In this document: positions 48,386 to 59,700 of the stretch, piece by piece | Numbering within the stretch: position 1 is the stretch's first letter | Layout: every line of letters begins with the position of its first letter | Assembly (NCBI GenBank): GCA_037013495.1 | Contig: CM072804.1 | Coordinates: 38,480,501 to 38,544,500 of the forward strand | Direction: 5' to 3' | Origin: Hippophae tibetana | Taxonomy: Eukaryota; Streptophyta; Magnoliopsida; Rosales; Elaeagnaceae | DNA length: 64,000 nucleotides | Notes under the pieces: generated by a model | Told to the model about the DNA's origin: nothing | Database searches by the model: none | The model's input: only the letters and a program-made list of their open reading frames with translations | Position numbers and translations under genes: made by a program

Positions 48386-48478
48386 TTAAAATTGAAATAA
48401 AATAAAATAAAATAAAATAAAATAAAGTAAAATAAAATAAAATAAAATAAAATAAAATAAAGTAAAATAAAATAAAAT
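48386..48478. repeat. AAAAT pentanucleotide microsatellite
   Basis: Around 18 AAAAT units with two AAAGT interruptions at regular distance. Confidence 0.85.
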
Positions 48479-48689
48479 TGAAAAAGGTAAAGGAAAATAA
48501 AATAAGAATAAAAATTGATATTTTTTTATTTTGGCTTTATTCATTTTTATTATTATTTTTATTAAAAAAATAAAATTAAGATTTTAAATAAAAACTTAAC
48601 ATTAAACGAAAATTAAAAACTAAGTTTTATTTTTATTATTATTATTATTATTTTTATTTTTAATTTAAAATTTATTTAAATGTTTTTTT

Positions 48690-49110
48690 ATTTTTATTTT
48701 TTTTCTATTGATGAACGGTAATTTTATTTTACTATTTACACTATAAATTTTATTTATTTATTTTTAACTTAAAATTTTTGTTTTTTTTTACTATTCATGA
48801 ACGGTAATTTTATTTTACTATCTAGGATATAAATTTTATTTATTTATTTTTAACTTAAAATTTTTGATTTTTTTTTAATTTTTTTTTTATTTTTTACTAT
48901 TCATGAACGGTAATTTTATTTTACTATTTACATTATAAATTTTATTTATTTATTTTTAACTTAAAATTTTTGATTTTTTTTTCTATTCATGAATCGTAAT
49001 TTTATTTTACTATTAACGCTATATTATTTATTTATTTTTAACTTAAAATTTTTAATTTTTTTTAATTTTTTTTTATTTTTTACTATTCATGAACGGTAAA
49101 ATTTTTTACT
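48690..49110. repeat. Tandem leader repeats with TTCATGAACGGTA
   Basis: At least five imperfect units of roughly 75-115 bp, each with CTATT(C/G)ATGAACGGTAA followed by TTTTATTTTACTAT and a long T-rich part. The core TGAAC(G/A)GTA also occurs in the U3 GC-rich array as GATGAACAGTA. Confidence 0.7.
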
Positions 49111-49282
49111 TCAAATTTCAAATTTCTAAATTATTTTACAATTAAATTTTTTTTTTATTTCTTATGAAATTTGAAATTTGATTATTATTTTTTTTATTAA
49201 TAAAAAAAATCAAAATTATTTACAACACAAAAATGTTTTTTAAAATTTTGATAAATAATTTAAAAACCGCTATTCCTTTCCA

Positions 49283-49400
49283 CGGCAACGGCACCAAAAA
49301 CTTGATGAACCAAATCCCCGACAACGACGCCAAAAACTTGATGAACCAAATCCCTGGCAAGGGCGCCAAAAACTTGATGAACCAAATCCTCGGCAACGAC
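49283..49400 (-). repeat. 36-bp tandem repeat of primer site plus LTR end
   Basis: Units start at 49283, 49319, 49355 and 49391 (the last one runs into the LTR). Each contains a tRNA-Asp primer-site copy (GGCAACGGCACCA, GACAACGACGCCA, GGCAAGGGCGCCA), the AAAACT spacer and the LTR terminus TGATGAACCAAATCC. The unit adjoining the LTR is taken as the functional primer site. Confidence 0.88.
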
Positions 49401-51276
49401 GATTCTTACCAATACTTTGGTTTTAATATTTATAAAACTCTTGCAAGTGCACGAATCATTTTGTAGAAAATAATAAGTATACTCCCAAGGTCGATCTAAG
49501 GAAAGAATGTGTGTGGTTTTTAATTTATTATTCAAACTTTTAAAAACGAAATTAAATCCTAATCATCCTGTCACGATATTTTCGGGTTTTGTGTTTTTAA
49601 TCTACTTACATAAAAATAAACATAGATTCAATAAACATTCATGCAAATTTTATCGTTTATAATGGCGGAGTATTTATGGATATAATAACTAAGTTAATTA
49701 TGCTTGCTCATATTATCTAGGTTATTAAATATATGAATTGATATTTATTGATTCTCCCTTTTTTGTATGAATACCACCTTTGGTGGGGTTAGATATTCTT
49801 TGTTAACTAAACAAATCAATTAACACCTATGGGTGGGGTTGATAACTAATATGCTTAATTAAATTAATTCTTTTTTCTAAGAGATTTAAAATGAACCATT
49901 TAAATGCCACCTTTGGTGGGGTTAGACAGTTTAAACTTTATTCAAGGTGTCCATATTAAACCTAAGAATTTAGTTATCCGAGTACTAACTTTCAAGTTTT
50001 AAAACCACTACTGAAAACATGTCGTCAATACATTTTCAGATAATAATTCTTATAAAAACTTTTGAAATAGAGCTTCACTCTAACTACCGAGCGATTGTAC
50101 CATCAAATAAAAGAGCACTACTCTAAATCAGACCGGATAACTAAACCTTAAAATCTAATTTTCATTTTTAAGTTTGTAATGAAAAATAATATATTTCTCT
50201 CTAACATTCTTAATATAAAATCATGAATAAAAATAAAATCAATTCATTTTAGAGATTTTTACCTATTTAATATTTCGCAAGCATAACAACGTTATTATTA
50301 CATCATGTTTACTAAACAGCCAGCACAGTTAAATTTAATCACAGACAAATTAAATATAACATGTAAGAATAAAGCATAAAAATAACTGTAAACAAAATAA
50401 AATCCTTACAGAACTTCGACGCTATTCCCGTTGTTGAAAAATCTCCAAGCGGAATTTGCACTCCCATTTATTGAATCAAAAAGCTAATAAATTACATAAA
50501 CATAATTAGTTCTTCCCAAAAAGGGAAGAACTCTAAAACTAAGAGAAATTAACTAAAAACTAAGAAAAACTAAAATCTAAGAAAAGAGAGAAAGAAAGAA
50601 GAGAGAAGTGTGTTTTGAAGGTGTTGAAGGTGTGTTTTGAAGTGAAGGGAAGGGGGGTATTTATAGGTGAGGATGGAGAGAAAAAATGAGTAAAAAAATG
50701 TAAAAACGCATAATGGAATTGCTGAGGTCATTGATGACGTCAGCATGACGTCATTGGGCGGCTGCACGTGAAAAATGGGGCGAAACGGGCGTCGGCGCGC
50801 GCGGATGAACAGTAGCCGCGCGCAGCTTTGCCAGATGAACAGTAGCCGTGCGCAGCTTGGCGCAGATGAACAGTAGCCGCACGCGCAGCTTGGCGCAGAT
50901 GAACAGTAGCCGCACGCGCAGCTTTGCGCGGATGAACAGTTCAGCGCGCGCAGCTTGGGCGCTGGGGCGCGGCGGCTGGGCGGCACGATTTTCTCATTTT
51001 TGACCTTTTTGACCCATTTTGTCCAATTTTTCCATATTTGTTGACCTTTCCCCATTTATTTATTAATATATTTATGATGTATTGCTTCCAGTATTCCTCT
51101 TTGAGTCTTTAAGTTGCGTTGTAAGCCAAAAATACCTGAAAAACAATAAAAATACCCGTGATTCCGAAAAAGACAAATTTATATAAATATATGATAAAAC
51201 ATATAAATATATATATTTTTAATCAATTAATGTGCATAAAATCATGGTTATTTTAGTGTTTTTTGAGCACTCATCA
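49375..51276 (-). repeat. 5' LTR of element H
   Basis: TATA box (minus) at 50658-50665. TGACGTCA at 50735-50742 and 50746-50753, G-box CACGTG at 50765-50770, GC-rich array units at 50804, 50834, 50865, 50898 and 50931. The promoter layout is identical to the other LTR. Confidence 0.93.
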
Positions 51277-51281
51277 TTCCT

Positions 51282-51484
51282 CTATATTACCTGCACTAAA
51301 ATCTAGTATCCAAAGTTTCTTGACTTTAGATGAAGCTAATTTTAGTAATTTGTTTACATCATACATTGTGTTTCTAAGATCTCTTTTCTAATAGATGGAT
51401 AATGAATATATTAATGATTAAATTGAATGGAAATTGATGCCTTAATTATGAAAATAAAGTAGAATCTAATGATAATACTTTCTT
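51282..51484. other. Unassigned flank of element H
   Basis: Continues 43758-43969 across the insertion. No gene recognised. Confidence 0.35.
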
Positions 51485-52025
51485 AGACAGATAGCATTCC
51501 AGCTTCTTTAAAATTGTCTTCCTTCTATGTCTTCTAAGTTGTAGGCTCCTTGTTTGGGAATTAAGATAACTTTATATGGTCCTTTCTATTTTAGAGCCAA
51601 TTTACTAGTTTATTTATCCTTTGTATTTTGGAATACTCAGTGTAGAACCTAGTCTCATACTTTGAAACTCCTATGTTTCACTTTGGAATTATAGTATTGA
51701 GTTGTTCGAAGCTAAGATTCTATGAAATTCATTAGAGTTTAGTCTCTTTTTTTCTTCTAGGAGGTCTACATTCAAGTGTACAGACTCATTTTGAGTTCCT
51801 ATGAATTCAAGACTTCATTTCTTAAATTAGGAAGCTGAATTTCGGCTAGTGTCAAAGCTTTTATACCATAAACCAGCGAGAAAGGAGTTTCCTCGGTGGG
51901 GCTCTTCTTTGTTATTCTGAGGGCCTATAAGCCCTTAGAGAGCTTATCTAAGTAGGTTTTCTTTGTTGAGGAGATATTTTTTAATGTGTTAAGTAAAAAC
52001 TTATTGGTAGCTTTGGGAGATTCAA
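51485..52025 (-). pseudogene. Tat-like integrase C-terminal part
   Basis: Minus-strand integrase end with stops: ATNKFLLNTLKN (near 52000), ETPFSLVYGIKALTLAEIQLP (51910-51850), the GPY/F-like stretch around 51600 and a terminal part. The catalytic core is missing; the sequence jumps at about 52025 to an LTR-like insert. Confidence 0.65.
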
Positions 52026-52950
52026 TTTTTAATACGTGAATGAGTGTAAAAGCTAATTAGAAACCCTAATACACATGCGAAACATGTTTTTCCCTAAAAT
52101 TAACTTATAAATACACCCAATATCCCTCTTAAACAATATCCAGATTTACCAGCTACCCACAATTATAATCCACCACCTATAACACAGAAAATTGAGGGAA
52201 AATCTCACAATTGTGAAGTATTTCCAAGGATTTGAAGTATACGATCAAACAATTTAGAGATTTTAAATCATAGATAAAAAAGGGGCATTTTTATTGTTAG
52301 ATCATCTTCTTGTCTTTGCAATCTGAATATGTTTATTATAATTTAATTAAGTTTGATTAATTTAATTATGATAGGATAATTATATGGAATTTTAGTCTTG
52401 CTTCCAATGAGTGGAAGAATAATTTTTGATTTACTTAAATAAAAGTTTATCTATCTCTTGTTCATGTTTTTCATATATTTTATTATAAATTAATGATGGA
52501 TTAAATTTTGATTTATATGGTTTATATATTTTCCTTACATTTACCAATTAATCAATTTCAAGTTTGATCTAAGAAGTTCTTGATTAATTAAAAATTATGG
52601 GGGCTGACTATGATCATCAGGGTTTTTTCTTATTTAAAAGGAAAAAAACAATAATTCTAACTTTTTTATGAAAATCATTTAATTCATTCTCTCTATAAAT
52701 GGATAGTGAACTATTTTCCTATATTTGTTCATCATCTTTATTCAACTATAATTTAATTGCTTTATTTTAGTTATTAAATTAATTTAGAATTTACAATCTT
52801 TCTCTTAGAATTGCTATTTTAGTTAATTAAGAAAATAATTTAACTTTTTTAAACAACCTGTTAATTCCTTTAGAGATCAATGTCATGGTAAACTTATCAG
52901 TAGTCTACTAGAGATTCTTGAACTTCTAAGCAATTAAAATTTGTGCATCA
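52026..52950 (+). repeat. LTR-like insert between integrase fragments
   Basis: Plus-oriented sequence with TATAAATA (52106-52113) and an end ATTTGTGCATCA like that of the element G LTR. It separates the integrase N-terminal and C-terminal parts. No clear target duplication; the start is uncertain. Confidence 0.45.
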
Positions 52951-53599
52951 AGGACCTACCCTCAGAATGGGTTCCATATGATCCTTCATGTATCTCAGGT
53001 ATGATCAATTTGGCCTCCTTTGGTGTAAGGAAATTTTATAGAGCTACTGTATAGGATCTCCTATATAGTTTACCTATCACCATTATGTAAGAGGCTGGTC
53101 TATATCTTAGCTTTCAACCTTCCTTCTTATTTTCTAGAACAATTCCTCTAAGGATATATTGTATGATTGGAATCATCCAAGAGTCGTGATCAACTATATT
53201 TTGAGCTTCTTAAGAGGTTATACCTAAGATAAGTTGGAGTGGGGAAGATATTCAATTGGGATGGTTCTTTTACAATCAATATATTTTTATAGAAGTTTGA
53301 CTAGCTAGAGCATATGCATGCATGTTTGCTTCTCTTAGAAGCTATTCAATTTGGAAATATTCCAATGTGAAGAGTAGACTAATAATCAGCTACTAATATT
53401 TTTCCATATTGGAATCTTTAGCATTGTATATGCCCTTGACTTTATTTACCACTAACTAAAAGTTGCTTTTCATGGTAATTTTTAGAGCACCTATGCTTTT
53501 AGCTTGCTTTAGGCCAATGACGAGAGCTTTATATTCATCTTCATTGTTTGTTGTATGGAATCCAAACCTCCAAGATCTCTCTAAGAAGTTGTTGTTTGG
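52951..53599 (-). pseudogene. Tat-like RNase H and integrase zinc-finger start
   Basis: RNase H at 53590-53450: FGFHTTNNEDEYKALVIGL with AKSIGALKI, the form of the additional RNase H found in Tat-lineage elements. Further on, LTPKEAKLIIPEIHEGSYG and THSEGRS (about 53030-52951) are the integrase zinc-finger start, where the sequence breaks off. Stops between. It belongs to the same element as 51485-52025. Confidence 0.65.
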
Positions 53600-54441
53600 T
53601 GGTACACTTGGAAACACGTAAGTATAAGTAATCAAACTATACAAATGATAAATAAATTAGGAACAAAGGTTATTGAATCTATGAGGATTGCTACAATCAT
53701 TACCACTATTTATTAGCTTATTAGTAAGTTAATGAGGGAGATTTTGAAAAATAATGAAGTAAAAATTAAGCATAAAATATTAACTAAAATATAGGAGCAC
53801 ATAGATTAAGACAAACATGTGATTATAGAAATATCCTCACCACTAGCCTATAATCTAACCAATTATATCATAAATTGATATCAGAACTATCCTTGAATTC
53901 TGAAATCTAGCTTAGGAAATTTATGACTCTAAAACAAAAATTCAAACGTGCATTTCTTACCTTTTAATTTAAGTAGAATAACATCATAAATCAATCCTAA
54001 ATCAAAACAACAGATTCATAGTTCCTAGATAATTCATTCATTGCATTAAGTTCTAAAAAGAAAATAACTAAATTTCATAAGATTACAGTTCCTAGTAACA
54101 TTTAATGAACGCATCAATCCTACTTGTCACACTGTTACAAAGCAACAAAATAGCACTTTGAATAAGAATATCATCAATTACATAATAATACCACTTTAAC
54201 ATCCTAAACTAGCATTAGACATGTACATGCAGTAAACTAGTTAATCACTTTAATTCATACATATAGATATATGACATTTAAACTTAGATTCAAATAAATC
54301 AAAAATTAAGGATTGAACCTAAAACTCATCATAAAATTTTATTATTAAAATTATAGTCTAGGGCTTGAAACTTTCCCACAATCACATAAATAAATTAGCT
54401 TGGCATGGGTTCTGAAAGCATCATAATTAAAATAATAATAA

Positions 54442-54500
<59 letters not shown>

Positions 54501-55214
54501 GGTAATGATTATTAATATCAATGGCTGAATTTCAACTTCTTAATTATCTCTTTGAATTCCTATCTTACATCTAGTCTTCAATTTGTCTATAGACTATATT
54601 TTCCCTAAAATATGTATCTACAATCTGTGGTTGATTTTGTTGTTAACCCTAGCTATATATTTATAGTAAAAGAGTTATATGTAGTTACAATTTAGTTAGG
54701 ATTAGGGCTATAAAGGCTTAAAAAATTAAAAGACTAATCTAATAAATATGGAACAGTTTGGATAGAATTGAGCTTGAAATTAGGTGTTTGAGTGCAACTT
54801 TGGCTTTGCAAGTGGTTACACGCATCAACTCATTCCACTACATGGCCTTATTTCTAGTTTTATGCAAATTCACCCCCAAAATGTTGTGCTCCAGCACACA
54901 TATACTCATTCCATGACACACCATTTAATTTTGAAATTTTAATGTTTTGTCCCCTTCTTGATGTATATTGTATAAATGTTTTCATTTACATCTTTCATTG
55001 TATGACGATCATTCCCTTGGTTGTAAGATTTTATTATTCTTTTGTTATTTGAATCTTTTAAGTCCAAAAGTACCTAAAATACATCAAAATATATTTTGTG
55101 ATACCAAAAACAAAATTTATAAAAATATTTAGGTTAAAATACAATATTAAAACTTAATTCATTCTTTTAATTATGATAAATCACAAGATATTCATACTTT
55201 TTAGACACGTATTA
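53600..55214 (-). repeat. 3' LTR of element I
   Basis: Bounded by a polypurine-like tract (55215-55233, minus TAAGTTGGTTAGGAGTTG) on the high side and by RNase H sequence on the low side. TATA box on the minus strand at about 54653-54665. Low boundary (TGGTACACTTGG) is tentative. Contains the AAT microsatellite. Confidence 0.6.
54441..54500. repeat. AAT trinucleotide microsatellite
   Basis: About 20 uninterrupted AAT units, with shorter AAT runs just before. Confidence 0.9.
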
Positions 55215-57630
55215 CAACTCCTAACCAACTTATGTATAGTCTTTAGCAAGAAAAGTGCTCAAAAGAGGTTCCTAAAATAAAATAAAATAAATAAATACTA
55301 AAGTAAAGTAAATAATTTTCATAGACTAACATGATTGTATTTAGTATATGCAAAAAGCATTTAAACCCCTAGGGTTCTCTAGTGGATGATTTATAGTCTT
55401 GTGAGTGTTTTGAGTGATGATACATACCAACATCATAACTAAACTAAATTAAAATGACTCCAATAAACAAAATAGAAAAATAAATAAAGACACTAGATAT
55501 CGAATCAATTATACATTTGTCTCAAAGAATTCCCGTAGCATTCAACATCTAGATTATCTAAATCTCATTCTTCATCAAAGATTAATTTCACTTTCATGAT
55601 CAACTCTTAGACATCTATCTAACCACAACCATATAATCTTTATATCGGATAATCCTATGTATGAAATTCATAGAAACAAAATTATTGGTCTCTAGATTAT
55701 GCAAATATGATATGTGAAAGCATTGTAATTATAAACTCCAAAAGCTTACCTTTCAATTCACCCTCCACTAAAATAGAATAGTCACACCACTTTAGATTAA
55801 TAGGTCTTTATCAAGGTTATAACTTTAGGCTAAGGTGTAGGGTTATGAAAGAACGAGAAGGTGAATCACAAAAAATAAAAGAAATAGCATGACCATTTTA
55901 AGTTCTAAAATAGCTCCATATGTTACCTAACTCATACAAGCAATATTTACATAACTCTTTTTTTCCTCCCTTTTTTTTTGGCTTTCCATTTATTTTTCTC
56001 TTCTTCAAATTTTTTCTTTTTTTTTCTAATAACTGAAGAGACAAAAATTGCATTACTAACCTTTCATTCTTTCTTTTTGTCATTTAAAATTTATTTTCTA
56101 CAACCCTCAACCTATTATTTTAAATATTCTTTTGGGTTGTAGTCAATATTTACTGAAATTTTCACCCTTTATTCATAGTAAGTTCATTTCAAATATGTGT
56201 TTATTTTAAATCCTCTTAGAAAGTAGAAAGGTAGAATAATTGTTTCTTTAGCTCATAAAAGGGTAGGTTATAGCTTTTTTAAAGAAAGAAATTTTTTATA
56301 ATTCATAAAGCTCAAAAGTGATACTAGTGACAAAGATACAAGTGGTAGGCTTTAAAAGGTACAAATGGTCCAAAAATGGTTAAAATCCTTTCCTAAGCAC
56401 TATGCATTCTATAATTACGCCTTGATTTTTTTTCAAAATAAATTCTAGAGTTTATTGAGATTTAAAATATGTGTATAAAAAATTCACACACAAAATGGTC
56501 CTAAGTACATAGATTACTCAATCATTCTTACTACCAACCATAAAAGTTTCACATTAAATGCAACTCTCATTCAAATCGGTCCTTAATTTAAGTAAACTTA
56601 GAGTTATCTAGATATTAAAGTTCTCACAATCATATTCATATCATTGACACATAAATTGACTCAAAACACTCAAACAAAACAAATAAAATCTAAGAAATAA
56701 AAATAATTGTTTTTGAATAATTGTGTTTGAATTTTTGTTGAACTTTTAATAGAAATATAAAAGGGAATTTTTCCACCCCCAAACTCAAATCTACATTTTC
56801 CTTGATGTTCCAATGTATCTAAAAATAAGAAAGAGAAAGAAAGTTACCTTCGAAGTACAGGTGAATTGTTGAATTTTGAGCATTAGGTTAATATTCTTAG
56901 TTCATCATATGTATCAATGCTAACATGCATTGATAATTAAAATGTACATCACAAATAATACATCACCAAAAGAAAGTTAAGAGGTTAAGAGTTTCAAAAA
57001 AATACATAACATATATCCAAAATAAAAGAACAATTACACCAAATACTAACAAAAAAACAAAAAGAAAATGAAAGAAGAAACTAAACCCACAAACTGGAAA
57101 AACATAGAAATAACTGTGATCAAGTGGGAGAAGAGTAGGGCTTGAAAAAATTACAAACTTTTGTGTTTGGTCTGGTATTTCTCACGTTGGGGGAATTTTA
57201 GTGTTGAAAATGTACACATGTTGCGACGTGCACAAATCATGCCGTAGTGCTCATAGAAAATGTATCCCTATAATCACCCCCAAGACCAGTGTGCCATGGT
57301 GCAAACCTATTTCACATTCCCACTTTTCATATAAGAGCATTGTGTCACGGCCAACATAAATCGTGCTGCTACATGCAAAGAATTTTTTCATTTTTCATTA
57401 AAATTCCAATTTTGCTAAATTTAAAAGAAAAAATTAAAAAAGAAAAAGAAAAATATACTAATAAATATAAAAATTACTAAATAAAAATTGTATTTGATAT
57501 AATTCTTCATCCATCTCCAACCTAAGTCACGCAATGTCCACACTATAATCAAATAACACAAAAAATAATAAACAAACAGTAAACATAATATAAAATAAAA
57601 ACTAATGTAGTGTGTGGTTTAATGTCATCA
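55215..57630 (-). mobile_element. 3' untranslated domain of element I
   Basis: Non-coding 2.4 kb between gag and 3' LTR. Landmarks parallel those of B and H (AAACCCCTAGGG-type segment near 55365; CCACCCCCAAACTCAAATCTACATT near 56775). No protease, RT or integrase is visible, so gag is followed directly by the 3' domain. Confidence 0.55.
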
Positions 57631-57639
57631 ACCCGATCG

Positions 57640-58860
57640 ATGTAACTTCTAGCAAAATTTGAAACCATTTGAAACATCTTGGTTTTGATCTTTTAATTTT
57701 TTCCCAATTTTACATCAATAACATTGATAGTCACTTTAGGATTTATCATAGTTTATTAGGGGAGGTTGCTAGATACTTGTGCTTCAATATTTCCCATAGT
57801 TATGGCTAATTGGCTTATCTGAGTTTGTAGGTTTTGAATTGAAGCCTTGGCATCATGCTAAATTTAGTATTATGATTAGCTAAAGAAAGAATCATATCCT
57901 TTGGAGACTTATCTTGAGGTTTTTTAGGTTGGCATAACTAAGGTGGCCTAGAATTTGGGAATCCAAATAGACTTTTGGTTGTTTAGGAATGTTATGGGCA
58001 TATTGTTTCCATAGCTAACATTTGGATTATCCCTTCATCTTGTATTATAGGTGTTAGAGAAAGGATCATACCTGGGCCTTTGTGCTTGTAAGCCTCTAAC
58101 AATATTGGTTTGTTATAAATTATTGTCTTAAAGAGTAAGGTATGTGTCAATCAGATGTCCCACTGAAGAATATATGCCACAAGCCTTGATTGGTCCACTT
58201 GTTAGCTACCAAAGCTATTAGATTACTAACTTGAACCTAAAGAGTATTTTTAGTACTTACCTCATTTACCTTTGTTTGTGGTTACTATGGATGCCAAATT
58301 GGTTAGAGTTGGCTGCCATAGTTGTAATTAAATTTCTTGCCACATGTGAAGTTTTGTTCACTAAGGCTCTTCCACTAGCAGCATCTACCGTGATTCTCTC
58401 TGTGGGCATTAATTCTTCATAGAAATATTGGAGAATTAGTTGCTCACTAACTTGGTGGTGAGGAAAGTTTACTTATAACCCCTTGAATCTCTCCTAATAT
58501 ACATATAGGGTCTCCCTATTTAATTTCATTATGCCACGTATTTATTTTCTAATTTGTGTGTCCTTTGAAGATGGAAAGTAACTCTTCCAAAATAATTTGG
58601 TCATGTCATACAATTTAGACATAGTACCTAAAGGGTGATAATGGAGTCATTCCTTTATATTGTTAGTAAGTGAGTAGGGAAATGGTTTCAGTTTAATTTT
58701 CTCTTCAATGATCCCAACTGGTTTCATGGTAGAGAAAATCACATGAAACTCTTTCAAATGCTTATTTTGGTCTTCTCTAGGTAAGCCCCTGAAAATAGGT
58801 AAAATATGTATTAGTCTAGATTTGAGTTCAAATCCTACCTCTGAGTTTTTCATTCTGAAA
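57640..58860 (-). pseudogene. Ty3/gypsy gag, element I
   Basis: Capsid start at 58860 with FELKSRLIHILPIFRGLP, HLKEFHVIFSTMKP and KLKPFPYSLTNNIKE, then a stop. Beyond it ILQYFYEELMPTERI and VDAASGRALVNKT, a degenerate nucleocapsid part and Asn/Pro-rich segments (RPRYDPFSNTYN) are readable to about 57950, with frameshifts. This subtype (HLKEFH.., FPYSL) differs from gag1 and gag2. The upstream side is cut off at about 58860, where element J begins in the opposite direction. Confidence 0.75.
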
Positions 58861-59275
58861 TCTCCAAGCAACATCTTACTAGAAGATGATAAATTTTAGT
58901 CCTAAGTGGGAGGTCACCCATTATTTTATCTTTCCTTTGTTTTAGTTTGTTTTGTTTTGTTTTTAAGAATGTGTGTAATAAAATTAAAATGAAATAATAG
59001 AGATTCATTTGTTTCAAAAATTGTGTTTATTCTTTAAATTTTGCATTAAAAAACACTTAATTTATTAACCTAATTAACTTAGATTTTCACTTAACATAAT
59101 TAACTTAGATTTTCAATAAAAATAAAAATAAAAATTTAGGTTCCCTGCATCTTTCGTCTTCGTTAAGCCTATGCATTTTGTTAAGTGAGAAATATTTCTC
59201 AAAGAAGTCTACTATTTTTCAATTTAGGAACTAGATACGCAATAGGAAGAGGACTGATTTCAACTACAAGTAGCC
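58857..59275 (+). other. Hairpin block and spacer before gag2 of element J
   Basis: Block with CATCTT (58872-58877) and AAGATG (58883-58888) around the 5-base loop ACTAG, then GGGAGGTCACCCATTATT, then an AT-rich spacer. It corresponds to 2366-2700 of element A and shows that block and gag2 are linked in two independent copies. Confidence 0.6.
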
Positions 59276-59700
59276 ATGAGAGACGCTGGAGATAGGCAAA
59301 AAATGATGAATGACTATGCAACGCCAATCATTGGCAATTCAACTTTCGGTATACAATTGAAAGAGGTTGTAAGGAACTATGAGTTGAAAAAGATTCATTA
59401 TTCTTTGTTTGCTTCCTTTTACAGTATCCCTAATGGAGACCCTTTTCATTTCATTAGAGAATTCTATGTTATTGTCCAAACCTTTCCACTATAGAGAATT
59501 GATGAAGACCAACTTAGGATGAGGTGTTTTCCTTACACCCTCAAGGAAAAAGATTGGACATGGTTCATTACTCTACAACCAGGTTCTCTAACAACTTGGG
59601 AGGAAGTCTATGAAAAGTTTATGGGTAGGTTCTATTCCCATCAAAAGACTATTGATCTATGGATGAAGATAGCAACATTTTCTCAAATGGATTAAGAGCC
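59276..59700 (+). pseudogene. gag2 fragment of element J
   Basis: Starts MRDAGDRQKMMNDYATPIIG and keeps YELKKIHYSL, HFIREFYVIVQTFPL, then a stop, RMRCFPYTL, FMGRFYSHQKT and IATFSQM. It closely resembles gag2 of element A. It ends at about 59695, in the middle of capsid, where LTR sequence begins. Confidence 0.82.

Larger units (their letters stand above)
43970..51281 (-). mobile_element. Element H: complete gene-less LTR retrotransposon with target duplication TTCCT
   Basis: TTCCT at 43970-43974 and 51277-51281 brackets a 7302-bp element. LTRs of 1903 and 1902 bp start TGATGAG and end CTCATCA on the plus strand. The polypurine tract (45878-45896) adjoins the low LTR and the primer site the high LTR, so it is transcribed leftwards. 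The 3.4-kb internal region has no gag, protease, RT or integrase trace. It does hold a stem-loop pair, hairpin block, AT-rich repeats and the 3' untranslated domain found in related elements. By eye the LTRs differ by only a few percent. This is the layout of large non-autonomous elements (LARD-like), and it needs proteins in trans. Confidence 0.93.

Noticed and set aside
49283-49400. CRISPR-like regular repeats
   Set aside because: Directly adjoining 36-bp tandem units without spacers, in a plant retrotransposon.
50570-51055. 161-codon minus-strand frame
   Set aside because: Same LTR promoter array as at 45261; it includes TATA box and U3 sequence, so it is not a gene.
55898-56083. Lys-rich minus-strand frame
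   Set aside because: Arises from a T-rich (plus) tract in a 3' untranslated domain.
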